Shown: positions 34,711-42,515, numbered from the stretch's first letter. The stretch: DNA of 64,000 nt from Alphaproteobacteria bacterium (GCA_030424865.1 JAUHVR010000003.1:124001-188000), one strand, 5' to 3'. A program made the numbers and translations. The notes: generated from the sequence alone by a model not told the origin.

Positions 34711-35802
34711 TCAGGCGGCCGCCGGTTCCGACAGGCGCACGGTTTCCCCCGATGCCGCCGCAACCTGTATCGCCTCGATCGCCCGCAAGGTGCGCAGGCC
34801 CTCCTCGCCTGACACCAGCGGCACTTCCCGGCCCGCGATCACCTCGGCAAGATGCCGGATCTGGTTGACCAGCGGATCGGTTCGGGCGCAGGGCATCGAG
34901 GCCGCCGAAATCGGCGACCACCAGTCCCGTTCCCCCGTATGGGTCCACAAACGCAGGTCCGGAATGGACAGCGCGCCATGAGTCCCGCCGATAAGGTAAC
35001 AACTTTCCGGCGTGCTTGGGTAAACAGGATACTCTTTTGACGTAAGTTCCCAACTCCAGGGGGAAACAACACCATCAGACACCGACACCGTTGCAATTGC
35101 ACCGGTGTCAAATGTCAGGACCGCCGAGGCGACCTCTTCATTCTCGAACCCGCGCTGCGAGGGTGCGGCCATCGCCTGAACGCGGACCACTTCGCCACAG
35201 AAGTGCCGCAGCAGATCGACGTCGTGCACCAGATTGACCGAAATCGGTCCGGCGCCCTTCAGCTTGCGCCAGGGGGCAACGTCAAAGTAACCATCGGGCT
35301 TGTAGAACCAGCATGTCGCCTGAACGGCGCGCACTGTGCCGATCTGCCCCTTGGCGATCAAGTCATGTGCCTTCTGTATCAACGGGTTGTGGCGGCGGTG
35401 GTGCCCCACCAGCAAAGGCACACCGGCGCGTCTGGCCTCTGCCACAAGCGCCTCGGCCTCTGCGACAGAGGTCGCCAGCGGCTTTTCGACCATGACCGGG
35501 ACGCCAGCGCGAACGCAGGCCAGAGCCTGGTCCACATGCAGCCGCGTCGGTGTCGAAATGATCACACCATCGGGCTTTACGGTCTCCAGCATTGTCTGCA
35601 GATCATCGTAGCACGGCACGTTCATCGCCGCTGCAGCGTCGCGACCGGCCTGACTGGGATCAACCGCGGCTGAAAGAGTCACTTGATCCAGTTGCTGGAT
35701 CGCTTCGGCGTGACGAAGCCCCACAAGACCAAGCCCCGCAATCACAAGGCGCTTAGGCCCCGCAGTATCCGATGCCGGTGTCTGAGCCAAACTGGCAGTC
35801 AA
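34711..35802 (-). CDS. Gfo/Idh/MocA family oxidoreductase
   Basis: The 363-aa protein has the Rossmann motif RLVIAGLGLVGLRHAEAI near residue 18, the EKPLATS lysine motif, and a C-terminal domain with NLVHDVDLLRHFCGE holding the likely catalytic histidine. The start is TTG 35802, backed by GGGGAGG six bases upstream; the ATG nearby runs into a stop after two codons. It is the first gene of the quinate/shikimate operon, 96 nt before dctP, and divergent from the GntR gene. With two paralogs in the same operon, a stepwise oxidation or epimerisation of a cyclic polyol is plausible. Confidence 0.8.
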   Translation of the reverse strand: MTASLAQTPASDTAGPKRLVIAGLGLVGLRHAEAIQQLDQVTLSAAVDPSQAGRDAAAAMNVPCYDDLQTMLETVKPDGVIISTPTRLHVDQALACVRAGVPVMVEKPLATSVAEAEALVAEARRAGVPLLVGHHRRHNPLIQKAHDLIAKGQIGTVRAVQATCWFYKPDGYFDVAPWRKLKGAGPISVNLVHDVDLLRHFCGEVVRVQAMAAPSQRGFENEEVASAVLTFDTGAIATVSVSDGVVSPWSWELTSKEYPVYPSTPESCYLIGGTHGALSIPDLRLWTHTGERDWWSPISAASMPCARTDPLVNQIRHLAEVIAGREVPLVSGEEGLRTLRAIEAIQVAAASGETVRLSEPAAA

Positions 35803-35875
35803 GTCATACCTCCCCTGCGCCGCACAGAATCAGCGCTTGTGCGGCACACTAGGCGCACGACGTGATAAAGGCAAT

Positions 35876-35936
35876 AATATATGATATTTTTTAAATGGTG
35901 CTATTTTTTGCCGACTTGATGAGGTTTTCGAAACCT
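35876..35936. promoter_or_regulatory. Divergent control region with AATAT/ATATT and AGGTTT/AAACCT inverted repeats
   Basis: In the 179-nt gap between the divergent oxidoreductase and GntR genes, AATAT-ATG-ATATT (35876-35888) and AGGTTT-TCG-AAACCT (35922-35936) are symmetrical. Either could bind the GntR protein. The AT-rich tract around 35870-35915 probably holds both promoters. Confidence 0.35.
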
Positions 35937-35981
35937 GTTACGAGTTCGGGGCAACCACAAAACTTCGGACGTTTTGGCGAC

Positions 35982-36635
35982 ATGTCCCGGCAAACCACCA
36001 CCGTGGGTTTGACGACCTACGAAAAAATCAAGCACGACATCATCTTCGGGGTTCTTGAACCCGGGTCGAAGCTGAAGCTTGATGCTTTGCGCAGTCGCTA
36101 TGCCGCCAGCGTTTCGACCCTGCGGGAAACGCTCAGCCGACTTGCCAGCGACGGCTTTGTTGCCGCCGAGGAACAACGCGGGTTCTTTGTCACCCCCGTC
36201 TCGCGCGAGGATCTGATCGAGATCGCCAACCTGCGGGTCCTGCTGGAATGCCATGCCCTGAAAGAATCCGTCGAAAACGGTGACACCGAATGGGAAGGCA
36301 ATCTTGTGGCCGCCCACCACAAGCTGCATGTCATGGAACGGCGGATGCTGGCCGGGGACACCTCGGAAAAGGAAACCTGGAAGCGATTCGACTGGGAGTT
36401 CCACCTGGCGATGATCCAGGCCTGCAACTCGCGCAACCTGCTGGGGTTGCATGCAACCTTGTATGACAAATACCTGCGATATCAGATGCTTGTTTTGACG
36501 TACCGCGGCGAAATCGCGGTCACCGAGCACAAGGCGATGCTGGACGCCGCGCTGGCGCGCGACAGTGAACTGGCCGCCGACATTCTGAAGCAGCATATCC
36601 AAAACGGGCTGGACCATACTCTGGCCGCCATGTGA
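35982..36635 (+). CDS. GntR family (FCD) transcriptional regulator
   Basis: The 217-aa protein has a winged helix (TTYEKIKHDIIFGVLEPGSK, then SVSTLRETLSRLASDGFV) and an FCD ligand domain with the metal-type residues FDWEFHLAMIQAC and TEHKAMLDAAL. The start is ATG 35982; ATG 35895 in the same frame lacks a ribosome site and would add 29 residues. It is divergent from the quinate/shikimate operon and followed 30 nt later by the HpcH/HpaI aldolase gene. It likely controls one or both. Confidence 0.82.
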   Translation: MSRQTTTVGLTTYEKIKHDIIFGVLEPGSKLKLDALRSRYAASVSTLRETLSRLASDGFVAAEEQRGFFVTPVSREDLIEIANLRVLLECHALKESVENGDTEWEGNLVAAHHKLHVMERRMLAGDTSEKETWKRFDWEFHLAMIQACNSRNLLGLHATLYDKYLRYQMLVLTYRGEIAVTEHKAMLDAALARDSELAADILKQHIQNGLDHTLAAM

Positions 36636-36665
36636 TCAACGACGCAACAGGCACGGAGCCGCAAG

Positions 36666-37427
36666 ATGCAGAACCCCAAGAACGCCTTCAAGGCAGCCCT
36701 GAAGGCCGGCAAAAGCCAGGTCGGGCTGTGGAACAGCATCGGCGGCTATTCGATCGCGGAACTTCTGGGCGGTGCCGGATATGACTGGGTGCTGGTCGAC
36801 AGCGAACACAGCGCCATCGAAACGATCGAGATCCTGCCCGCCCTGCAGGCCATCGCCGGGTCGCCCGAAACCTCGGCACTGGTGCGTGTGGCAGGCAATG
36901 ATCCGGTGCTTTTCAAGCGCGTGCTCGACATGGGGGCGCAGACCATCATGGTGCCCTATGTGCAATCCCGCCAAGAGGCCGAAGCCGCCGTTGCCGCCAT
37001 GCGCTACGGTCCGAAAGGCATACGCGGCATGGCGGGCATGACCCGCGCAACGCGCTATGGCAAGGTCGACGACTACTTCAAGGTGGCTGAAGACGAGCTT
37101 TGCCTGATCCTGCAGATCGAAAGCGTCGCCGGGCTGGATGCGCTGGAAGAGATCGCCTCGGTCGACGGAGTCGACGGCATTTTCATCGGACCGGCGGATC
37201 TGAGCGCCTCGATGGGCCAGATCGGTGAGCTGGAACACCCCGCCGTCGAGGCCGCGATCGAAGACGCCTTTGCGCGGCTCAGGGCCATCAACGTGCCGCA
37301 TGGGCTGATGTGCCTGAACGTCGAGGCCGCCAAGCGCTGGATCGCGCGTGGCTCGACCGTGACCGCTGTCGGCGTGGACATGGTCCTGCTGGCCGACAGC
37401 GTTGCGGCACTAAGGGCAGAGTTCTAG
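36666..37427 (+). CDS. HpcH/HpaI family aldolase
   Basis: The 253-aa protein matches class II pyruvate aldolases of the HpaI/GarL type. Key features are the DSEHSAIE segment with the base histidine, RVAGNDPVLFKRVLDMGA, the metal glutamate in LILQIES and metal aspartate in FIGPADLSASMG. These enzymes reversibly split 2-keto-3-deoxy or 4-hydroxy-2-oxo acids to pyruvate and an aldehyde. The gene follows the GntR gene on the plus strand; its stop is only 2 nt from the convergent small gene at 37430. The substrate is unknown. Confidence 0.85.
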   Translation: MQNPKNAFKAALKAGKSQVGLWNSIGGYSIAELLGGAGYDWVLVDSEHSAIETIEILPALQAIAGSPETSALVRVAGNDPVLFKRVLDMGAQTIMVPYVQSRQEAEAAVAAMRYGPKGIRGMAGMTRATRYGKVDDYFKVAEDELCLILQIESVAGLDALEEIASVDGVDGIFIGPADLSASMGQIGELEHPAVEAAIEDAFARLRAINVPHGLMCLNVEAAKRWIARGSTVTAVGVDMVLLADSVAALRAEF

Positions 37428-37429
37428 GA

Positions 37430-37573
37430 TCAACTCCGCCAGACGGCGACAGCTATGGCCGCCACGGCGAGGATCAGAAAGACCTCGACCCCGTGGCTGT
37501 GAAAGCTGCCATCGGCATGGGCCAGGGCGGGGCTGGCGGCCAGCGCCAGGATTGCGGTTGTCAGAGGTTTCAT
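37430..37573 (-). CDS. 47-aa secreted or membrane peptide at the end of the guanidine operon
   Basis: A 48-codon frame starts at ATG 37573, preceded by AGGAGA nine bases upstream, and overlaps the stop of the His-rich gene by ATGA. The product starts MKPLTTAILALAASPALAHA, a clear signal peptide, then has a short His-containing stretch (ADGSFHSHG) and one hydrophobic helix (VEVFLILAVAAIAVAVW). It would expose two or three histidines at the outer membrane face. No family is recognised. Its coupling to a histidine-rich protein and a ureohydrolase suggests a role in metal supply; this is inference. Confidence 0.7.
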   Translation of the reverse strand: MKPLTTAILALAASPALAHADGSFHSHGVEVFLILAVAAIAVAVWRS

Positions 37574-38031
37574 GCCTCGATCTCCTGTTTGCGTTGATAA
37601 AGAAAGTCGCGGATGTCGAGCGTGGTCTTTTCGTCCATCGAGACATAGATCAGCGACATGTTGGTGCGTTCCTGAACCATCTGGCCCGGGAACGGCAGAT
37701 AGCTCAGCTCACGCGAGCCAAAGGACGGCGAGGCCGTGCCGACCTGCCAGTCGGTTTTCAGTTCGACGTCGATCAGCTTCAGCGCCTTTGCGCCGCCCGT
37801 TCCGGGGCGTTCAAAGGGCACACCCGCGAGTTTGAGATAGCTGGTCTTGTCGCTTGCCTGCAGAAAGCCGTCGATGAACTGGGTGGCCAGAACCTGCAGG
37901 TCCGCCGCCTCGTCTTCATGGTGCATGTGGCTGTGCAGGTGGTCGCCGTGGGCATGGTTGTGGCCATGCCCGTGGTGATGCCCGTGCGCGTGGTCATGGT
38001 CGTGTTGGTGCGGATGATCGTGGGGCATCAT
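37570..38031 (-). CDS. Histidine-rich protein, candidate metal (nickel) chaperone for guanidine hydrolase
   Basis: The 153-aa protein opens with a remarkable stretch: 19 of residues 4-38 are histidine, alternating with Asp, Gly and Ala. Residues 44-153 form a compact domain with no known family (FIDGFLQASDKTSYLKLAG, SRELSYLPFPGQMV, LDIRDFLYQRKQEIE). His-rich tails of this type occur in HypB, UreE and SlyD, where they store nickel. It overlaps the upstream ureohydrolase gene and the downstream 47-aa gene by 4 nt each. Guanidine hydrolase of cyanobacteria needs nickel and two HypA/HypB-like helpers, so this may serve the same purpose by a different protein. Confidence 0.7.
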   Translation of the reverse strand: MMPHDHPHQHDHDHAHGHHHGHGHNHAHGDHLHSHMHHEDEAADLQVLATQFIDGFLQASDKTSYLKLAGVPFERPGTGGAKALKLIDVELKTDWQVGTASPSFGSRELSYLPFPGQMVQERTNMSLIYVSMDEKTTLDIRDFLYQRKQEIEA

Positions 38032-39299
38032 TCACCTACCTTGTGGGGGCCGTCGTTCGACCAACGGTTGCCTTCGAATTCGCCATGTGGCGTGGCCACC
38101 GGCTTGTCGATGAACCGTTTGTGCGCGCCCAGCTTGCCGTTCGACACCAGCGCGCCCAGCACATCGACGATCACGCGGGTGCCCATCAGGGCGGTGATGT
38201 CGCTGGTGTCATAGGGCGGGCTGACCTCGACCAGTTCCATACCGCAGATGCCTTCGGCCGCGATGCCCGAGGCCAGCGCCAGCGCCTCACGCGGCAGGAA
38301 GCCGCCGGGTTCGGGCCAGCCGGTGCCAGGGACAAAGCCGCAATCTATACTGTCGATGTCAAAGGACATATAGACCATGTCGACGCCGTCCCAGGCCATC
38401 TCAAGCGCCATCTCGATGGTCTTGTCGACGCCCATCTTTTCCATGTCACCCATGGTGATGATGTTCGTCTCACGCTCGCGCGCGACCTTGACCGCCTCGC
38501 GCGGGACCTGCCAGCCGCCGATGCCGATCTGCACAAGGTTCTTGGCCGGCACATTCGGCAGATTGGTCGAATGGAACCAGGGCGTGGTGTGCATGCGTTC
38601 GTCCAGATCTTTTTCCTGGATGTCGGCGTGGCGGTCGAAGTGGACGATGCCGATCTTCTTGGAGGTGCACTCGGCGATTCCACGAACGCAGGGGAAGCCG
38701 ATCGAGTGGTCCCCGCCGATCATGATCGGCAGCGAGCCAGAGCTGAAAACATGGCTGACCGCCCGGCTGATCTGGTCAAAGCTTTTCTCGATGTTCGCCG
38801 GGATCGTAAAGACATCACCGGCGTCGCACAGCGTCATCTGTTCGCGCAGATCGACGCCGATTTCATAGTTGTAGGGCGTATAAAGCGCAGAGATTTTGCG
38901 TACGCCCTGCGGGCCAAAGCGGGTGCCGGGGCGATAGGTTGTGCCGCCGTCAAACGGAATGCCCAGAACGGTGGCGTCGTAGTTGGCGACCTCCAGCACA
39001 TCTTCGGCGTAAGGCGCTTTCAGAAAGGTGTTGATCCCTGCGAAGTGTGGCAGCTCTCCGCGGGCGAAAGTGGGGATCGACTTGTCCTCGATGCTGTCGG
39101 CACCGGTCAGACCCATGCGCAGGGCCCAGCGGCGTTCTTCGTCCCAGCGGCCCTCGGGGATGTCGGCCTCTTTCTGCATGGCCTTCCAGCCGGCCAGCTT
39201 GGTCAGATCGGGGTGATGCTGGCGTTTGTCGCGCGCGTCCAGCCGGGTGCGCAGATCGCGCGGGTGGTGCGACTGCCTGCGGTTTGGTTCCGAAAACAA
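38028..39299 (-). CDS. gdmH: Ureohydrolase of the guanidine hydrolase (GdmH) type
   Basis: The 423-aa protein belongs to the arginase/agmatinase family. The dinuclear metal ligands are visible: GGDHS, HFDRHADIQ (Asp, His, Asp) and SFDIDSID. The DRHAD-IQEKDLDERMHTTPWFH stretch and an N-terminal extension of over 80 residues resemble the nickel-dependent guanidine hydrolase Sll1077 of Synechocystis rather than agmatinase (about 305 aa). It would convert guanidine to urea and ammonia. A guanidine riboswitch and importer genes upstream support this. The chosen start is TTG 39299, 8 nt after AAGGAG; ATG 39179 is an alternative. Confidence 0.82.
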   Translation of the reverse strand: MFSEPNRRQSHHPRDLRTRLDARDKRQHHPDLTKLAGWKAMQKEADIPEGRWDEERRWALRMGLTGADSIEDKSIPTFARGELPHFAGINTFLKAPYAEDVLEVANYDATVLGIPFDGGTTYRPGTRFGPQGVRKISALYTPYNYEIGVDLREQMTLCDAGDVFTIPANIEKSFDQISRAVSHVFSSGSLPIMIGGDHSIGFPCVRGIAECTSKKIGIVHFDRHADIQEKDLDERMHTTPWFHSTNLPNVPAKNLVQIGIGGWQVPREAVKVARERETNIITMGDMEKMGVDKTIEMALEMAWDGVDMVYMSFDIDSIDCGFVPGTGWPEPGGFLPREALALASGIAAEGICGMELVEVSPPYDTSDITALMGTRVIVDVLGALVSNGKLGAHKRFIDKPVATPHGEFEGNRWSNDGPHKVGE

Positions 39300-39356
39300 G
39301 GGATCGTCTCCTTGATCATGTCCCGCGGGATGCGGGGTCCTCCGAGCTTTGGTGAA

Positions 39357-39389
39357 CACCCCATGCGGAGCCCGGGGGCGCATGGGGTG
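39357..39389 (-). terminator. 11-bp stem-loop between the ATPase and guanidine hydrolase genes
   Basis: CACCCCATGCG (39357-39367) and CGCATGGGGTG (39379-39389) pair perfectly around an 11-nt GC-rich loop. It lies in the 96-nt gap just after the ATPase stop. It may set relative expression of importer and enzyme or stabilise message ends; no T-run follows. Confidence 0.5.
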
Positions 39390-39395
39390 GATGGG

Positions 39396-40163
39396 TCAAC
39401 CCGCTGCAAGCATTGGGTATTTTTCCAGGATGTCCTGAAAGGGCACGCCCTGGTTGCGGGCGTCAAAGTCATAAGTGATGGTTGCGCCGATGACGTTGGG
39501 ATCCACCGGATCCCAGCGCGGCTTGTCAAAGACCAGCACACGGTCGCCCAGCTTGAACCCTTCGTGCAGGTCGTGGGTGACCATGAAGACGGTCATGCCG
39601 GTTTCGTCGCGCAGCTCCATCAGGAAGTCGTGCATCTGCAGCCGCGTGCCGGGGTCAAGCGCCCCAAAGGGTTCATCCAGCAGCAACACGCGCGGGGTTG
39701 CCATCAGCGCCTGCCCGATGGCCAGACGCTGCTGCATGCCGCCCGACAGCGAGGCCGGGTACTGCTCGGCCACATGGGTCAGCCCGATCCGGTCCAGCGT
39801 CGCCTGCGCCCGGTCCTGCGCCGCCTTGCGGGCGTTGCGCGGCAGACGGCCAAGGGGCGTGCCGAATGCCTCGGCCGCCAGCAGATTGCCGCGCACCGTC
39901 ATGTGCGGGAAAACCGAATAGCGCTGAAAGACGACGCCGCGTTCGATGCCGGGTTCCACGGCGGGAATGCCGCCGTCGATGCTGATTTCCCCTTTTGAGG
40001 GCGTTTCTTCGGCCAGAAGCATCCGCAAGAAGGTCGATTTCCCGCAGCCCGAGGCACCGACGATCGAAATAAACTCTCCTTCGTCGACCGAGACGTTGAC
40101 CCGCTCCAGGATCGAGCGATCCCCGTATTTTTGCCAGACATTGCGGACGGATACAAAGCTCAT
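39396..40163 (-). CDS. ABC transporter ATP-binding protein, guanidine importer (NrtD/SsuB family)
   Basis: The 255-aa protein has Walker A GASGCGKST near residue 37, the Q-loop in FQRYSVFPHMTV, signature LSGGMQQRLAIG and Walker B VLLLDEPFGALD. It belongs to the nitrate/sulfonate/taurine subfamily. Its ATG overlaps the permease stop (ATGA), so both come from one message under the riboswitch. It energises uptake, by context of guanidine, as in the Synechocystis cluster where a similar importer accompanies the hydrolase. Confidence 0.85.
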   Translation of the reverse strand: MSFVSVRNVWQKYGDRSILERVNVSVDEGEFISIVGASGCGKSTFLRMLLAEETPSKGEISIDGGIPAVEPGIERGVVFQRYSVFPHMTVRGNLLAAEAFGTPLGRLPRNARKAAQDRAQATLDRIGLTHVAEQYPASLSGGMQQRLAIGQALMATPRVLLLDEPFGALDPGTRLQMHDFLMELRDETGMTVFMVTHDLHEGFKLGDRVLVFDKPRWDPVDPNVIGATITYDFDARNQGVPFQDILEKYPMLAAG

Positions 40164-40972
40164 AGGCCTGCCTCCATCCAGGGAAAGGCGCGGCGTGAGA
40201 GGGTTTTGAGCAGCCAGTCGATGATAAAGGCCAGCAGCGTGATCCAGATGACGTAGGTCAGGATCACATCCATCGCCAGATAGCGGCGCACCAGGAAAAT
40301 CCTGTAGCCAAGGCCGACGTTCGAGGCCACGGCCTCGGCCGCGATCAGGAACAGCCAGGCCGAGCCGAGCGACAGGCGGACATTTGAAATCAGACGCGGC
40401 AGGATCTGCGGCAGCGCCACGCGCAGGGCAATGACGGCGGTTGAGGCACCAAGGGTCTGCGCCTTGACGATCTGCTCTTTCGGGATCTCAAGCACGCGCT
40501 GCGCAAGGTCCCGCGTCATGAAAGGGGTGATGCCGATGACGATCAGCACAACCTTGGACGTCTCGCCCAGACCGAAGACGATGAAAAGGATCGGCAACAG
40601 CGCCAGCGGCGGCACCATCGACAGCACCGCGATGAAGCTGGAAAAGAGCGACCTTGCATATGGCAGCAACCCGATGGCCAGCCCGATGACCAGTGACAAC
40701 AAAGCCGAGATGCCGACACCCCCCATCAGTCGCGCAAGGCTGGCCACCGTGTCGTTCCACAGCAGGATTTCCTTGGACCGCCGGTCAGGTTCCGTGAACA
40801 GCCGCTCTGCCGTTGCGGCAATGGTCGAGGGCGCGGGCAGCAGCTTGTCGGACGGGTTCGCCGTCAGGCGGATGTCCGAGGCGACCGAATAGGCCACCAG
40901 CAGCAGCACAAACGGCAAGGCTGCCAGCAGTACTGCGCCGGGGCGGTTGGGGATGCGGTTGATCAGACGCAT
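40160..40972 (-). CDS. ABC transporter permease, guanidine importer (SsuC/NrtB family)
   Basis: The 270-aa protein has six predicted membrane helices and the subfamily's EAA loop around AQTLGASTAVIALRVALPQILPRLI. It starts at ATG 40972 and is separated from the binding-protein stop by 54 nt that contain a strong stem-loop. It pairs with the ATPase encoded next. Confidence 0.85.
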   Translation of the reverse strand: MRLINRIPNRPGAVLLAALPFVLLLVAYSVASDIRLTANPSDKLLPAPSTIAATAERLFTEPDRRSKEILLWNDTVASLARLMGGVGISALLSLVIGLAIGLLPYARSLFSSFIAVLSMVPPLALLPILFIVFGLGETSKVVLIVIGITPFMTRDLAQRVLEIPKEQIVKAQTLGASTAVIALRVALPQILPRLISNVRLSLGSAWLFLIAAEAVASNVGLGYRIFLVRRYLAMDVILTYVIWITLLAFIIDWLLKTLSRRAFPWMEAGL

Positions 40973-40994
40973 GAGGGCTTCCTTGGCACCGGGA

Positions 40995-41019
40995 CGGGCG
41001 GGCCAAGGCGGCCCGCCCG
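40995..41019 (-). terminator. 10-bp stem-loop between binding-protein and permease genes
   Basis: CGGGCGGGCC (40995-41004) and GGCCCGCCCG (41010-41019) pair perfectly around AAGGC, 7 nt past the binding-protein stop in the direction of transcription. It matches the position and type of the stem-loops at 18769-18795 and 47285-47312. Confidence 0.6.
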
Positions 41020-41026
41020 CAAGGGA

Positions 41027-42106
41027 TTACAGGGCGCCGTCGGCGGCCATCTGCATGTAGGTGGTGTCGAAGCGGAACTTGACGTTCCCGGCATCGCCCG
41101 TGACCGAGCCGTCGGGATAGGCCACGCCGACAAAGTCAGGGCTCGGCGCGCCTTCACCCAGAATGCCCTTGTCGAACAGGAACTCGGCCACGCTGGTCAT
41201 GGTGGTGGGCAGATCAGCGGAACTCGCCTGCGCCACGGCGGCGGCAGGGTCAAAGAACATCTCGGTCGCTTCGAGCTGTGCCTTGTAGCCCGCCAGATCG
41301 GTGCCCGAGGCCTCGGCCATCGCGGTCAGCACCTCTTCGTCGCCCGCGGCCATCAGCGCCATGACCTCGTACCAGGCACCCGCCACGGCCTTGCCGAAGG
41401 CGGGATTGGCTTCCAGCGTTTCAGTGTTCACAACCATCAGGTCCAGGATCTCGCCCGGGATCATCGAGCTGTCAAAGAGGTTCACCGCGTCAGGGTTCGA
41501 GCCCAGGATTTCTGACACCAGCGGGTTCCAAGTCACCACCGCCTCGACATCCGAGGTGGCAAAGGCCGCGATCATGTCGGCGTCCGAGGTGTTGATGACC
41601 GAGGCCAGATCCGCCTCTTCCAGACCCACCGTGTCCAGCCCCCGCGCCAGCAGGTAGTGCGAGACGGAAAGCTCGACCAGGTTCACCGGCTTGCCCGCCA
41701 GATCGGCCAGCGTGCCTTCGCCCTTCAGGATCACAGCGTCGTTGCCGTTCGAATAATCGCCAATGATCAGCGCGGTCGTATCCACACCGCCGCCCGAGGG
41801 GATCGACAGCGTGTCCATATTGGTGGCCGAGACGCCGTCAAAGGCCCCCGCCGTGTACTGGTTGATCGACTCGACGTAATCGTTGAACTGCACGATCTCG
41901 ACGTCGATGCCGTATTTGTCGGCCCATTTGTCCATGATGCCGCTGTCTTCGAGATAGCCCCAGGGCATCCAGCCCACGTAAATGGACCACGCGAGTTTGA
42001 ATTCGGTCTTTTCCTGCGCGGCCAGCGGAGCGGCGGCGGCGGTCAGCACACCCAACGAAAGGGCGGTTGCGGACATCAGCTTTGTCAGTGTCATGTCGGT
42101 ACCCAT
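41027..42106 (-). CDS. ABC transporter substrate-binding protein, guanidine importer (NrtA/SsuA-like)
   Basis: The 359-aa protein carries a Sec signal peptide (MTLTKLMSATALSLGVLTAA, cleavage near AAQ) and the NMT1/SsuA-type fold: FKLAWSIYVGWMPWGYLEDSG, YTAGAFDGVSATNMDTL, VVTWNPLVSEIL. The acidic and tryptophan-rich start of the mature part would suit a cation such as guanidinium. The start could be ATG 42106 or ATG 42094; no strong ribosome site marks either, which fits control by the riboswitch lying 75 nt upstream. It is the first gene of the guanidine operon. Confidence 0.85.
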   Translation of the reverse strand: MGTDMTLTKLMSATALSLGVLTAAAAPLAAQEKTEFKLAWSIYVGWMPWGYLEDSGIMDKWADKYGIDVEIVQFNDYVESINQYTAGAFDGVSATNMDTLSIPSGGGVDTTALIIGDYSNGNDAVILKGEGTLADLAGKPVNLVELSVSHYLLARGLDTVGLEEADLASVINTSDADMIAAFATSDVEAVVTWNPLVSEILGSNPDAVNLFDSSMIPGEILDLMVVNTETLEANPAFGKAVAGAWYEVMALMAAGDEEVLTAMAEASGTDLAGYKAQLEATEMFFDPAAAVAQASSADLPTTMTSVAEFLFDKGILGEGAPSPDFVGVAYPDGSVTGDAGNVKFRFDTTYMQMAADGAL

Positions 42107-42131
42107 TGTCACGTCCCGCCGTGGAAAGGGT

Positions 42132-42179
42132 GGTTTGCTGTCCGCTGGCGGAACTATGAGGTCGGGCGCGGACAAAACC
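42132..42179 (-). promoter_or_regulatory. Hairpin between riboswitch and first gene, possible expression platform
   Basis: On the minus strand TGTCCGC (42174-42168) pairs with GCGGACA (42045-type partner at 42045 is absent; the partner is 42145-42139), with outer GGTTT/AAACC. The hairpin lies directly after the aptamer and about 26 nt before the first ATG. No T-run follows, so translational control or anti-termination would be more likely than simple termination. Confidence 0.35.
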
Positions 42180-42180
42180 A

Positions 42181-42290
42181 GCGCAGTAACCTCCCGGGAT
42201 TTTGGCCCGCCGTGTGCCTTGCCGGAATTTGCCAGCAAGGTAGCGCTTCTTGGACCAGACCTGACCGTGTCAGCGGAACCCTAAGCGCCC
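42181..42290 (-). ncRNA. Guanidine-I riboswitch (ykkC class)
   Basis: Read on the minus strand, the leader contains the ykkC hallmark blocks in order: AGGGTTCCG (42282-42274), GGTCTGGTCCAAGA (42261-42248), a variable stem CCTTGC/GCAAGG (42240-42217), then ACACGGCGGG (42215-42206), AAAA (42203-42200) and TCCCGGGAGG (42199-42190). A short GCGC/GCGC pairing may close the first stem. This class binds free guanidine and switches on genes for its export or breakdown. It lies 75 nt before the binding-protein ATG and explains the whole downstream operon. Confidence 0.92.
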
Positions 42291-42515
42291 TGCCCCTTCA
42301 GAGAAGCGAGGGGCGGGAATTGGCTCAAGGTGAGCGGTCGAAAAACTTGGCGAAAACGTGGATTTGGGGGTTTTTGGGCAAAAAAGCGCGGCATTTGCGC
42401 AAAATTGCAGCGGTTGCGGCACGATTCTGCAGGTTCGCGCGTCCTGCCTGGCAAGGCGCCAATCGCGTTGCTGCCCCCGTCATAGGGGGCAGCACGCAGG
42501 TTTTTGGGTCTGCAT
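42291..42515 (-). other. Promoter region of the guanidine operon and end of the ATPase gene upstream
   Basis: No gene is seen. A perfect TGCTGCCCCC/GGGGGCAGCA stem (42469-42478 and 42485-42494) lies 22-47 nt past the stop of the MalK-like gene and is its probable end signal. The stretch 42300-42460 should hold the promoter for the riboswitch transcript; no clear -35/-10 pair was assigned. Confidence 0.45.

Noticed and set aside
38043-39998. 651-aa plus-strand open frame
   Set aside because: It is antisense to the guanidine hydrolase and ATPase genes, both with complete catalytic motifs.
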